Positions 1-12,413 of a DNA stretch of 64,000 nt are shown piece after piece. Numbering within the stretch: the first letter of the stretch is position 1; every line of letters starts with the position of its first letter. The notes under the pieces are model-generated. The model was not told the DNA's origin, did no database searches, and saw nothing but the letters and a program-made list of their open reading frames with translations. This DNA is from Phialocephala subalpina (taxonomy: Eukaryota > Ascomycota > Leotiomycetes > Helotiales > Mollisiaceae). Where the stretch lies: positions 802,149 to 866,148 of the forward strand of contig FJOG01000017.1 in NCBI GenBank assembly GCA_900073065.1, in the 5' to 3' direction. A program made the position numbers and the translations under genes.

Positions 1-1602
1 TTCCGGAAAGCGAAAGTAGCCCAACAAATCCAGACAAAGCTAGGAGATTTGAAAGAACTGGCTGCAAGTAGTTAGTCTCATATGCTCACTCATTCCTAGC
101 AGATCCAACCTTCAACACCAGTCCAGACTTACGGAATGAAGCACTTCTCCAGATCACATCTAAATGGTCTCCCAATTTCAATGACAAACACACAGACGTG
201 GGAGCTACTCTACCACTGTATCTCCCCTTTCTCCGTTTACCCTCTACATCTAACATGTTGCGCGGACAACACAGCATTCATTTCCAACGCATTCGCTATC
301 GGTTACGACAACGCTTGGAAACCTTTCAGTATTACTGATCAGGCGCTTCTCCATGCAACGCTATGCCTTGCCGCCCAGCATCAGGACTTGCTCAGGGGAA
401 CAGATGACTCGTCGGAGAGTCTGTTTCACAAGGGCGAGGCAATGAGGTTGATGAATAGGAGATTGTTGGAAAAGTGGCACTCTATTAGCGATGCAGATGT
501 TACCTCTGTGGCCCTCTTTGTGATCCTAGAGGTAAATTTCATTCTTCTTTCGTCTCTTGTCTATATCAAAGCCGAGTTCAAGTCGCTGATGCAAACTTAG
601 AGCATCAATGGCACTTTTGAAGCAGCAAACGCACATAGAGTCGGACTGTTGAAGATGACGAGACTTCGAGGTGGAATCTGGAGCTTCGAGACAAACGGTG
701 TTGTTCTGCGAGTTCTTGCTTGGTATGACCCCCTCAGTTTAACCCACATTCGAACCCAACTGACAACATTCAGGTCCGATATCGTGTTCTCGACCCGATT
801 CGGCTTTCCAACAAAATTCCCCTGTCTCTCAGAAGGTATCTCTTCTTTTTTCCAACCTTCACTTGTACTAGAAGATCATTACACACTTGTCTTTCACGAT
901 TCAGCCACAACGTCATTTCTCCAAACACTGCGCTACATGTCCTCCACCATCGACCTACCAGATCTCTCCTTTGAAACAAAGAAAAATATCAGCGACAGTC
1001 TTTACCGCACCGAATACGAAATCCTTGCATCACCGTACATGTCACAATTTCAATCACTCGAGAACTTCCAAACGAACGAGATACTTGACTCCCCTCCCCC
1101 GATGGAGCTTGATATGCACAATCAAACGACGCACGAGATGCTCACAGCTGCATTTCAAATAACCGCGCTCTTGTATCTTCACCTCATGATCCGAGAGCTT
1201 CCCAACCCTTCCTTACTTCATCGACGATTACTCTCCCACCTCATCTCAATCGTTAACGAGATATCCATACAACTCTCACTCTCCTCACTATTGCCTCCAA
1301 TTCCACCTATTGATCTTGACCAAGCGCTCCACAGCTCCCAATCTATCGATACTCCACGATTCAGCCAAGAAGAACTTGACATCTTGCTCTGGATCGTGTT
1401 CATCGGCGTTGCAGCATCAAGCGAAAGGGAAAGTAGAATCACATTTGTAATGGCGATGCGTGGTGCTGAGCCGGATGTTTTGTGGAGCGAAATGGAAGAT
1501 GTTGGTGTTAGGTTAAGGCGTGTGGCTTGGAGAGAGAGTAGATGCGAACGTGTATTGGAGAGTATATGGAGCGAGATGAAGGACAGTGATAATTGGTACT
1601 GA
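1..1602 (+). CDS. Fungal-specific transcription factor, C-terminal part (5' cut by window edge)
   Basis: This reads as the regulatory (middle-homology) domain of a zinc-cluster transcription factor. The DNA-binding Zn2Cys6 part would lie upstream of the window. Clear coding runs from about 100 to 531, then 601-722, then 774-1602. Introns lie at 532-600 (gtaaat...cttag) and 723-773 (gtatga...attcag). The joined frame contains segments typical of the family, such as SITDQALLHATLCLAAQHQD and GTFEAANAHRVGLLKMTRLRGG. Bases 1-66 are open in frame 1 and look like a coiled linker (KVAQQIQTKLGDLKEL), but I could not find a phase-consistent splice between them and base 100. Nuclear localisation and promoter binding are inferred from the family. 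The target genes are unknown. Confidence 0.75.
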
Positions 1603-1954
1603 AGCAGAATTTGAATTTGTGGTTTGGAAATTGGCGTCAATTTTCAAAGCAGGGTGTAACAGGTATTTCGGTGCATGCTGGTGCCGGATCTTAACTGCTT
1701 GATAGACTTGCATTTTATGGAGCTCAAATTTCAGAAATATACTGCCAATTCTGTGATTTCTTCTTTGGTCATAGCTCTAAGGGTCTTATTTCTTTCACTG
1801 TACCTCTTTCGTCCAACAATCGCATCCTGTCCGACCAACAATCACAGATCATTAAAATGTTCTCCTTCTTGAATTGTAAAGGCTAGCCTCGATGTCCTCA
1901 CTTTCACAGAGGAGCTAGGACAAATAGAGCTGTAGCGGCGCGGTAGCGGGATGT

Positions 1955-2320
1955 AGATGTGTAACGAAAGCTGGCCAATGTCCTATGAAAGTCGGTACAT
2001 CGTGCAGGAGGACTTCTCTCAACTTCCTCACCTTCAGGAAGGAACTCATAGAGAAACTAAGCCAAAAGCAGGTAAGCCCAAGCCCCAGGACTGACAAGAG
2101 AGTTGCTCCGACTTCGGCTATAATTTGAGATGTGCAACAAAAGTCTTTCAATGTCCTATGGAGTTTGGTATGTTCACCCAACAGCAAAGAGCAGCTAGGC
2201 TGAAAAGAGGCAAAGGTACGGCATTAGAAAGCCCTGATAGCGGCCGCTGACTGTAGATGCGCAACGAAAGTTTGCCATTGTCCGTCCCATGAATGTGGTA
2301 CATTCAATGAACGAAATCAC
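1955..2320. repeat. Three degenerate copies of a ~50-bp motif
   Basis: Copies start near 1955, 2125 and 2255. Each has the form gatgTGcAACgAAAG followed by a variable stretch, then ATGTCC or TTGTCC, and ends in gGTAcaTtc. They match one another at roughly two positions in three by eye. A similar TGCAACAAA core recurs at 22.6-24.5 kb. No coding gene fits this stretch. This is the main recognisable content of the gene-free interval 1603-2955. Confidence 0.4.
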
Positions 2321-2955
2321 TATCTGGCAATTGCTGTATGAAATGAGCGTTTGTACGGTACTGTTGATTGGGAAAAATAGTAAGCAAGATCAAGAAGCAG
2401 CAAATGAAACTCTTCGCTAAGAATAGGGGTAAAAGATCCCGATTTCAGATTCATAACGGAAATCCATCAACTTTTCATAATGCTGACCATAGTCTGCTAT
2501 GAATCCCAAATTGAAAGTATCCGACCCGTTCATCTTGAAGGAAAAGTTTCTAAACAGAATGGAAGGAGCTCTCGAGAGCCAACACATGGTATCGGCTTCT
2601 GTCCCGACAACGGAAGGTGGTTCCCGACGGTTGATACTTCCGCTCATCGGGAACCAGACCTTCTTCCGATGCATCAGAAATCGCAAGGCGCGAGCAAGGT
2701 AAGTTGTTTTCTTGCCACCTCTAGCAACGTTTGCTTCAATAGGCGAGCATGAAGATAAAAAGAAAGCAAGCACAATTGTGGAAGAAATGCAAGTCTGTCA
2801 ACTCAACAGACATTCCTATCTATGAAGGCTATCAATTCAACTTTTGCAATCCATCCCACCATGCCCATGAAAATACACCTCCGAACCTCCATCCATGCTC
2901 CCCTTCAATTTTCCAATCTCCTCTCTAGATCTCCTCTCCCATCAATCACTCCATC
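2321..2955. other. Gene-free interval with overlapping open frames, no gene called
   Basis: Around 2417-2773 at least three frames on both strands stay open for 65-118 codons. One plus-strand frame from 2499 reaches a canonical donor (AG|gtaagt, about 2698). Ignoring one TAA at that point, the same frame continues for about 35 protein-like codons. I recognise no family, so this is noted but not called a gene. The 3' end of the dehydrogenase gene follows at 2956. Confidence 0.3.
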
Positions 2956-4288
2956 CTAACCACCATTTTCCGGATATCCCCCCTCTTCAACCTCCAACCC
3001 CTCAACCACAACATCTAATCCACCATCCAGCACCTCCAAACCCGCCAATACAATCGCCCCCTCCTCTATCAACCTATTCAACTCCACAGCATAAACCCTA
3101 CTCTCCTTACTCAACACAAACTGCTTCATCTCCACCGTTTCGACCGTCACATTCTCCGGCACTTGCGCCTTGCTACTAATCATCGCTAGTGGGGCGAAGA
3201 GACATTTCTGCCCTTCATCTTTCGAGAATGCTTTCAGGCAGAAGTTTGCGGTGTGAGTTGCAACCAGATCAATGGCACGAATGATGTTATCCTCTCCATT
3301 CCTTCTGAGTTCGGAAACGATTTCGTCTTCAGTCTTACCATCTCGGACTACCACTATAGCGCCTAGGTTCTCAGCAAGAGATCTCGTCTTCGCAGATGTG
3401 ACTGCAATAACATCCAACCCACACCTCTTTGCGATCTGGATTGCGAATTGGCCCGTGACTGTTGATCCTCTCCAAATCAAGAGATACTCTTTCTTTTCCT
3501 CCACCACAGATGTGAGAGTAGGTTGAGGAGAAGGAGGGGACATAGGAACTTGTAGCCAGCGCCAAAGAGTCATAGCTGCCGTCAAGGCAGCGATGCCGAG
3601 ACAAGCAGCCGAGTCGAAGGAGAGGTTTGAAGGGAGGTGGAGGACGGTGTGGGAGGGTACTGTGACGAATTGTTGGAAGCAGCCTGCGCGGCGTTCGCGG
3701 TAGTATGTGCCTGTAAACTTTCGTTTGCACCCCATTCCTAATCCAAGTCCTGGTCTCGTCTCCAATCCCCAATCTCAGGATCAAAGAAGGAGGAATTGAA
3801 AATCACTCACTCGTCCAAACCCTATCCCCAACCTTAAACCCCTCCTCCCCAACAACCTCAACAGCCCCCGCCATCCCCCGTCCAGTAACCCACGGAAACT
3901 CGGGCAAACAGAAATTATAATCCACAGTCTTGAAATCAATTGGATTCAACCCCGTCGCCAGATTCCTAGTTACAACTTCCTTCCCATATGCTAACGTCGG
4001 AAACTCATAATCGATTAACGCATATGCTCCCTTTGCCGCAACAACTAGGGCACGATTACTCCTCGCAGCTTCATTCCTCGATGGTTCGTTCCAAGGAGGA
4101 TCTTTCTTTGTGACTGTTTTCTCGTCTTTGGAAAATTCGGGTTCGGAGTCGAATGAGGTGTCGGAGGGGAGGTGGAGTGTTTTGCTTTCGATTTCGTACT
4201 GGACGGGGATTACAGGCGTGAGGGTCCCATCACCACTCTCCTTCTTGCCATCTGAATTACAAGGAAGACATCCCAAGAATCCCGACAT
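2956..4288 (-). CDS. Medium-chain dehydrogenase/reductase (zinc-type alcohol dehydrogenase-like)
   Basis: Two exons, 4288-3811 and 3710-2956, are split by a 100-nt intron (gtgagt...ttacag) and give about 410 residues. The order of motifs is that of ToxD-like or enoyl-reductase members of the MDR family. The GroES-like fold has TGLNPIDFKTVDY and the hallmark GRGMAGAVEVVG...GFKVGDRVW. The Rossmann part has WRGSTVTGQFAIQIAKRCGLDVIA, a degenerate form of the usual GGSxxVG nucleotide loop. No structural zinc cysteine cluster is visible, so a zinc-independent oxidoreductase is likely. The substrate is unknown. The first 75 residues are an unusual charged extension. The start is the ATG at 4288; an in-frame GTG lies two codons upstream. 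Confidence 0.75.
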
Positions 4289-4867
4289 TGCCACCTTCCT
4301 CCGAGTTCCTCTGACCAGATAAGAAAAAAGATAAGAAACACAAAAACATCGTTCGGTATATCAGGCCGTCAATCCCATGGTACTGGGGATATCCAAAACT
4401 TATAAATACAACTACACTCTAGCTCACGAATCCACAAACCATAATACAAATCAAGCAAACAAAGGACGACTCATGCAGAAAGAATCTTAGCTACAGGAAA
4501 GCCAGCATCGGAATACCCACCCACAAAAAATTCTCCATTTCAGATGCTAGGCGCGAACCTAGGCATTCCGACCGCCCCCATCGGAAACAGAAGTCGACAT
4601 CCTCGCTTGCGATCAAAGACAAGGGAAGACGGTCCCGAGCGGGAAAAGCTTGCCGTTGCGCTTGCTGACATGGATTGAGGAACCTGACTTCAGATTCTCT
4701 GATTGAGAGGCTTGAGCACCTGGTTGATGGGATGGGTCTATTTAGGACCTTGGTATTGGGAGGAACTTTAGTTGGCCCGCGATAGGGCAATGACTTCCTT
4801 GTCGAGTTGGAGACCGAAGCGATGGGGTAAGAGTCGGAGGAGGCGGGTCACGTGGATAACTTTCCTA

Positions 4868-5227
4868 NNNNNNNNNNNNNNNNNNNNNNNNNNNNNNNNN
4901 NNNNNNNNNNNNNNNNNNNNNNNNNNNNNNNNNNNNNNNNNNNNNNNNNNNNNNNNNNNNNNNNNNNNNNNNNNNNNNNNNNNNNNNNNNNNNNNNNNNN
5001 NNNNNNNNNNNNNNNNNNNNNNNNNNNNNNNNNNNNNNNNNNNNNNNNNNNNNNNNNNNNNNNNNNNNNNNNNNNNNNNNNNNNNNNNNNNNNNNNNNNN
5101 NNNNNNNNNNNNNNNNNNNNNNNNNNNNNNNNNNNNNNNNNNNNNNNNNNNNNNNNNNNNNNNNNNNNNNNNNNNNNNNNNNNNNNNNNNNNNNNNNNNN
5201 NNNNNNNNNNNNNNNNNNNNNNNNNNN
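4868..5227. other. Assembly gap (360 N)
   Basis: An unbroken run of N lies between the dehydrogenase and the 3' end of the KIN1 gene. The flanks (4289-4867 and 5228-5647) contain no gene that I can support. The right flank is probably 3' untranslated sequence of KIN1. Apparent reading frames across the gap are meaningless. Confidence 0.99.
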
Positions 5228-5647
5228 TTGTGGGTACATTTGCGTCTCTTGAATGTCCCAGAGCCTCAGTTTGGTTGAACTGCACTTGCAGGAAGATGTA
5301 ACTCACTTTTGGCTGCTTATGATCACAAATTGACGGGAAGATGTTGCATAAACCACCGAGGAAAAATCCACGCCCATTAATTATCTTTTCTTAAGAACCG
5401 GTAACTCCCATCGATCCCCAGCTATCTGATACCCAATGCATATCTTTTGAACGCACCAGAACTGAATCCTACATGTGTCGCTCTGTCGCTAAACAAAGGA
5501 ACTCGAGATGAGAGGTGTACGTAGTCTGATAATACGATGTGATGTGATGCTCGCTGTGTTTGCTTCAAAAACAAAGGAAACTCGTCTCGTCTCGTCCAAG
5601 TCCATGTGCGTATGTCCCGCGTATCTCCTGTCATCATCATCGAGAAC

Positions 5648-8600
5648 TCAAAGTCTAAGCTCTCTCAATATTTGATCCGCCATATTCTTGTACTGCCAGG
5701 TGCCTCCGGCTAGTCTCTTAAATTGGATTCCGTGAAGAGAAAGAAGAGGGACTTTGACAATGAAGATCTCGAATTCGAGGATCATGCTTCCTCCTAGGTC
5801 GCTCTGCACGTGTGTGCTCGTTTCACCAGCAGCTCTATTGGAAGAACCACGGTTATGGCCTCCGACACTCTCATCCGATGCGTCCGAGTTCGTATAGCTG
5901 GTGTCTCCTCTTGCCCTCCCTGGTGTCCTCGGAGTATGTGGTGATCTCTCAGCCTCTCGGAACTCTTCCCGCTCCCTATCCGCATTGCCACTACCCATGA
6001 AACCTCCAAAGCTGATCCGTCTGCGATGGCCTGGCGTTTGGTTGCCATGGCTGCTAGGAGGAAGGTCAACAACCTTCTTGAGATCAATTGAAGGAGTATG
6101 TCGGCAGCTAAAACCGCCTTTAATTTCCGTGTAATCAACGCCCAATTGCTTGAGTACCCTCATGATATCGTTCCGAATCACATTCACAGGCTTGGTCGAA
6201 GTCGTCGAAACACTGAAGAGGCCTTTGAGAAAGACAGGCTTTGCAATGTCTTCCTTGTCAACCCGCTCAGTCGATAATCCACTTGCATCTCCCATTTCTC
6301 CGTCCGTCTCCTCTGGAACGTTGGCTTCTCGTGCCTCCTCTCGTCTTGCGCGTCGTGCTTGAATGCTTTCTCTCCGCGCATGACCAAGCGATTTCGCTCT
6401 CGTAGCAGCTGATCTGGGATTGAGGTGAGTCTTCTCTTGCTCGCCCGCTCCAACCCTTTCCCCCCTCTCTCCCTCACGAGACGATTTCTCGTTCACAGTG
6501 GAGTGGTCTGAGCCACTGGTAGGTGGTGGTTCCTTGTAGGTGACACGAGGAGGAAGAGCCTCTGAAGCACCACGACGGTTCTCCTTCCGACGAAATTCGG
6601 CAGAGGCAACACTCGTCGAGCGTCCCAGCCCCTTGGAATTACGTGCATTGTTATCTGCAGATCTAGGTGGGGATAGAAGATCGCTATGCTGAGGCTGGCT
6701 ACTTCCCGAACGCAGCATTGACGAAGAAGGACCGTCACGGTCACTATCTCGCTCACGGGTTCGTCGGACACTGAAGCTCTTCCGGAGAGTACTGTGACTG
6801 TGCTCGTGAGGCGACTGGACAGAAACAACAGGAGGATGAGATTTCTCTGAGGGCTCTTTGCGCCTTCTGGTGCTGAACCTTCTTAGAATGCCAGCGGCAG
6901 TGCTTTCCTTGCGAATGTGTTGCTCGGGAGGTGGTTCTATAATTGCTGGTGAGTTGGGCCCGCGCGCCTCGACTTGGATGTGCTTCATCGCCTCTGTAAC
7001 TTCGTCTTCGCCATGCGTACGAGCTCGTGGTCGTGATCTGCCTCCAGTTGCTTTCTCACCAGCCATCTCATAAGCTGCGGAATTTGTATGAGCGGGTTTA
7101 GGTGCTGGTAAGTCAGGCACCTGAAGGGGTGCTTCTCCTGGCGATCGAGGCATGCTTGTGGCTCCTGGATTTGCTGCTAAGCGGTCGCGGTCTTGCTTCT
7201 CTCTGACGAGATAGTAGACCGAGATGAGGGGATGGAAGGCATTGATTGGGTCACTCCCAAGGGCCAACCCTTCAGCACTCGGAGCCGTGAGGGTGTCGCG
7301 ACTATTGGAGGAATTCCTTCTCTTGTAAAAGTCAAATCCAAAGCCTCTCTTCTTCTCGGTGTCTCTAGGCGGTCCCTGAACCTCCCGCTCATGCATCGCC
7401 AATCGTACAGCTCTCTGGTATTCCTGCGACTCAAGCACCTCAGTCAATTGTGCTTGAATAACTTCGGGAGGTCCAAAATCGAAACCTGTCATAGCTTGTA
7501 TAACGCTTGGGTCCAGAGGAAGTTGAAGCGGTTCACGAGGAGGGAGGTAATTCTCTGGAGGAGAGCCAAATCCCTTGATCATCCAAGGATGATTCATTAT
7601 CTCTTGCAGAGTTGCACGTTGTTTGGGATCTGTCACGAGCATGCGGGAAATAAGGCCCTTGCATTCTACAAACTATTAGTAAATGACTGTAGTCGACTCA
7701 GAAATTACTTACCAGGCGAGAGCCAATTTGGGTAATCAACGATGCCTTTCTTGATCTTCGCATGCAACGCTGGCATGCTCTGGTCGTCAAAAGGCACCTT
7801 TCCACACACCAAGACATAGAGCACAATCCCAAAACTCCAGACGTCGACTTCTGGTCCGGTGTATGCTTTGGCTTGGAGCAACTCAGGGGCCGCGAAGTAT
7901 AAGCTGCCACAGAATGTCTTCAGATGACTCCGAGGTGCAAACAGGTTGCTCAAGCCGAAATCAATGATCTTGATATCACCTGTCTTACTGATCAGGATGT
8001 TTTCGATCTTGAGATCTCTGTGAACGATGCTGTTTCGATGGCAGTAATCCAGCGCGCTGGCAATCTGCCTGCTGAACTTCCTAGCCTGCTTCTCCTTTAA
8101 TCTGCCATGCGAAATGATATAGTCGAGCATTTGACCACCATTCACATACTCAAAGAGCATATACCAATGGTATGTCGTGCGCACCACGTCTCGCATCCCG
8201 CAGATGTATGGGTGATCCAAAAGTGTAACAATAGCTGCCTCTCTCGCTGTTCGCACTTCTTTCGAATGTTCGGCACGCTCACGATCTGCGCGACTTTGAT
8301 TGTGCCCTTCGTCGGTCGTACCTCGTGGGACAATCTTCACTGCAACCTGATAATAATTGTTACTCCTGATACTAGCATCGCGTCGAAGAGAGGAGAAAGT
8401 TACCTGTTCTCCGCCTTCAATTCTTCGTGCCAATTTCACCTTGCCCATACTCCCCGCACCAATGGTCTTTCCTAGCACCCAGTTGCCTGTAGAGGCAGGT
8501 ATTGTCGTCCTCGACTTGCTCGTCTTCCCCGAGTGCCTCGACTCCTGCGGAGTAATCACGGGGGCAGGGCCTCCTCCATTTGCTGCGACGGTCGTCATCT

Positions 8601-8910
8601 CTGCTGATCGACTGGAATGGCGATGATGGGCTGTCGCGCTTCTAGTTGACTCTGAGCGAGAAGGTGGTGGACGATCTCTGCTTGAACTTCTTCTCGATGT
8701 TTGCGCGTTGTTCTCATAGTTTGTCCGCCGCACTACTTCTTCGACAGCCCCGTCGGGAGCGTAGCGTGAGGATGTTCGATGGTGACTGCGATGCGATGCG
8801 TGGCGCGAGGGAGATGGCGGAGCAGTATCCTTCACTCTGACGGATTGCGATCTCGATGGGTTGGAGGAGGATTGATGGCGTCGAGGTCCACTGCGCTCAA
8901 CTGTTGCCAT
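5648..8910 (-). CDS. kin1: KIN1/PAR-1/MARK-family serine/threonine protein kinase
   Basis: Three exons (8910-8404, 8346-7713, 7665-5648) give about 1052 residues. The 57-nt first intron is a multiple of three and could be misread as coding. Removing it restores GGEQ|VAVKIV, the expected kinase beta-3 strand. Visible parts are a Ser/Arg-rich N-terminus, the glycine loop GAGSMGKV (about 151-158), the ATP-binding lysine in VAVK (about 173), [11 protein letters not shown], the activation segment [12 protein letters not shown], and a long disordered middle. The C-terminal segment, ending [18 protein letters not shown], matches a kinase-associated KA1 membrane-binding domain. The family controls polarity, exocytosis and septation at the cell cortex. 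The ATG at 8910 was chosen because the upstream frame (to 9207) has no ATG before a stop. Confidence 0.93.
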
Positions 8911-10247
8911 GCTCGTGTCGGGGCAGGCAAACAAATCAGGCACTTGTCCAGACCGGGATTTTGCCCCTGGATGGACGAGACGTTTTGATCCTGGCGACGT
9001 CACTCCAGCTCTCAGATAGAGAGGAGGAAAGATGCGTCGAAGGAGTGGATATTTGTGCCAGAAGTCGGTGTGTGAGACAAGATCATGAGGAGTGAGATTG
9101 CAAAGAATTGATGTGGCTGGTGCTGGTTTGGTGTTGTTAGGCCTCAGTTCAGGCCCAGATGTTCGCGGGGGGAAACAAGGCGCCGGATTTGATGGAGATG
9201 ATGACACAGGCGCACTCGGTGATGATGGTAGTAGATGAGCAGGACGTCAGTGAGGGCACAATTGACCAGATGAGACACAAGAGAAAGCACTGTCAACGGT
9301 AAAAGGCGAGGCTGATGACTGTGTTCGCGCCTCTAATCAGTTCCAGATACACTCGGCCAGTTCTTTTAGATCCGAAGCGACCACTAACTAGCAAGAGCGA
9401 AACGAATGGGTTAGACTTGGAAAGTCCCTGATCAGCGCCGAAGTCAAAAGAGATTGTTTATTGTCAGATTTGAGTGCGGTCCACGAATATTTCGAGTGTG
9501 GCATAGATGAGTATGTTCACGATACTTCGATGTCCTGCGATGCCACGATCATGCTGGAGGGGGCAGCTGGATAGGCAGAGTCTGTGGATCAACGGCTAAG
9601 ATTTGACGGAGCTGCTCTCGTGAAAACAGGAGACGAGCCGTGTGCTGCAGCTGCCATGCTCCTTGATATCATAGGCTTCGACTCTTTTATCCCAAGATTT
9701 AGTAGAGCAGAAAGGCTTTGCATCCTCAAAGTGGTGCATCTTCTGATCCTTCCTTTGCTCCTTCAAGCCACAGCAATATTCCGTATGCGAACAGCTGTCA
9801 ACACCCCGCAACCAACAGCGAATTGGGTCTTTCGGAGGTATTAATCGCGCATGTCTTGGGATAATCCTGCTTCGAGCCTGTAAACAATATTACTGTACTC
9901 TCCAATCAATTGAGGTCATCGTATGCTCGCGCGCAAGCATTTGGGGGCCGGGCCAAGCAAAGATTCGTGGTCGCATTGACTTCCAACTGACATAACCCCA
10001 TGAAGTCTAGAGTCCAATAGCTCAATTATATATTGCGCTAGTATAAAGGCGTGCAGTGCAGCTAAGGGAGCGCGGCTAATGTGAAGATGGCCTCACAGAC
10101 TACGCGTTTCTTGCACCGCGCTTCTAGACCAATAGAACCGCCCCCATGAATTTCACTCTTCTTCGTACCACAAGGCTGAGACCATATTTGTAGCCTTCCC
10201 TCTACGAAGTCTTCTATCTTGAACACAGCATCTATCTATGTCTTACG
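8911..10247. other. Divergent intergenic region between kin1 and the G-patch gene
   Basis: About 1.3 kb separates two divergently transcribed genes. It must hold both promoters and probably a long kin1 leader, since the kin1 frame remains open without ATG up to about 9240. I see no convincing RNA gene, repeat or further coding sequence. Confidence 0.5.
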
Positions 10248-12413
10248 ATGTCCGGGAAACGCTCTCGTGCGACATACGAAGCCGACCTACAGAAACAGCA
10301 ATCTCCATTTATTGCTTTTGGAACTCCTCTGCCACCTCTGGACCCGGATGTACGAGATGATGGCTCTTATGTGCCAGTATGGAAGCAGGATGTCAGAGAT
10401 GAGAGGGGCCTGAAGCGTCTCCATGGCGCCTTCACTGGAGGCTTCAGTGCAGGGTGTGTTGCCAGATACCCTACCTACATTCGAGCAATGAACTGACGAA
10501 CATTTTGCAGCTACTACAATACAGTCGGCTCGAAAGAAGGATGGACACCCTCCACATTCGTCTCCTCCCGCACAAATCGAAAGAAGGATGATCCAAAGCC
10601 GGTCCAGCAACGGCCGGAGGACTTCATGGATGAGGAAGACATCGCAGATGCCGAAGAAGGACGACGGGTCGAAACTGCACAAGGATTCGCTGGGCTTGGG
10701 TCTACTCAAGATGATGATGTTCGGCGCGGAGCATTCATCGACCTATTTCGAGTTGAGGGTGAGACGGTAGGAGTCAAGCTGCTGAAGAAGATGGGCTGGA
10801 AAGAAGGGCAAGGGGTTGGACCTAAAGTACGACGGAAAGCACGCCTAGGTGGAGTCAGTGAAGATGCCGCGGAAAAACATCTCTTTGCACCAGAGAATAC
10901 GCATATGATTAGCTTCGTGAGGAAGAACGATCATAAAGGCGTAGGATTCGATGGAGAGACGAAATTATCCTCACTCCAGGGAACAGGCTCAGGCGATGCC
11001 AGGTCCGAGGACGAGGACGATGATGATGGCAGAGTATCACTGGCGCCAAAGACCACCAAAAAGATCAAGCCAAAGCTGGGCGGCATAGGTATTGGCATTT
11101 TAAACGATACTGGTTCGGACGACGAGGATCCTTATGAAGTTGGGCCCAAGATATCGTACAACCGGGTCATAGGAGGAGATAAGAAGAAGAAAAAGAAGCC
11201 TATAAGTGGGCCTATTAACCCTCTCCTGAAGTCCAAACCAATCTTTATTTCGAAGAAGACAGCAATGGCGAAGGCATCTGCAGGACTACGGAAATGTCAT
11301 GATGGTCGTCTGCCGCTAGATGGTTTCATCTTGAGCAGCAACGATGAATTCTCTTCTGTACTTCAATCTGCGGGGAACTATGCACCTCCCAAGATACCAG
11401 AAGGATGGAAGTCTTCGAAACAACCCAGGCCAGGCTCTCAACAAGCAGCATTTTTGTCAACAATGGATACAGCCAAGGCGTCGAAACTCGATCCAAAGTC
11501 TCGAGCATCCATTCTTGGCGAAGCCGCTTTACCTGGAAAATCAGTGTTCGACTTCTTGTCTCCTGCTGCGCGAGATAGACTCGCCGCAGCTTCAGGGAAG
11601 GAGAATCTCCCTGCAGCTCTAGGAGAGGTGCCCAAGGGCTATAACATGACCGAGGAAGAGCGCCAGAAAGAGTTTCTAGCTCAGGTCCCGAAAGTGGACA
11701 AGTATACCGCCGATGCAGCTTTGGCTCGTGGAGCTAGCGGCTTTATGCCATATGGTGAAGATGAAGCCAAACGAAGTCGATATCGAGCATACCTCGAGAA
11801 TCAAGCAGGCATCAGTCCAACTCTACCTGAAAAGCCACCAGGAGTATCGAGGGACGACTGGCTGAAGGAGCTGCGAGAGTTTGCCAACTGTGCACAAATC
11901 TTCAAACCGATGTCTGGCATGATGGCTACACGTTTTACTTCGTCCTCGACGGCACCCAAGCTCGCCTCCGACGCTCCAGACTCATCATTACTCAGTAAAC
12001 CAGCTGCCAAACTAGAGGACCCTGCGGAACAAGCTGCGAAGTTAGGTATGTTTGGTCCAATGACAAGGAGTACCAAAGACTGGTATCCTACAAGGCTGCT
12101 GTGCAAGAGGTTCAATGTCAAGCCACCAGCACATGTCCAGCCAGGAGCTACCGAACACGACGACGAGGCGATCGGTCCAAAGAATACTGCGTCAGATCTA
12201 GTGTCGAAAAGTGATTTGGACAATATGATGAAGGAATCTTATGATCAGCAGTGGGACAATAGAGCAAGGCCAGCAGCCGAGTCGACGTCGATTCCTGTTG
12301 AAAGGCCGAAGGAGGTGGTTGTTGACGCTGAACACAATGATGCATTAGAAGGTCAAAGAGCTGGTGAAGCTGTATTCAAAGCCATCTTTGGGGATGACAG
12401 CGACGATGAATAA
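10248..12413 (+). CDS. GPATCH1-like G-patch domain protein (RNA processing)
   Basis: Two exons, 10248-10453 and 10511-12413, are separated by a 57-nt intron (gtgtgt...ttgcag) and encode about 702 residues. The N-terminus carries the conserved DUF1604-type block of GPATCH1 proteins, with [19 protein letters not shown] and [23 protein letters not shown]-patch follows at about 155-175 ([18 protein letters not shown]). Downstream are acidic and lysine-rich linkers and the segment [19 protein letters not shown], also typical of the family. These proteins associate with spliceosomes in the nucleus, with the G-patch likely contacting a DEAH helicase. The helicase partner is inference from G-patch biology. 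Confidence 0.9.

Noticed and set aside
4772..5306. Reading frames spanning the N run
   Set aside because: They exist only because unknown bases contain no stops; they carry no evidence of coding.
8347..8403. Continuous kinase frame through 8347-8403 as coding insert
   Set aside because: The 57-nt segment has consensus splice ends, and its removal restores the expected VAVK strand, so it is an intron of length divisible by three.
8911..9207. Longer KIN1 N-terminus starting at 9207
   Set aside because: The frame there begins with GTG and has no ATG before an upstream stop. The first ATG is at 8910.
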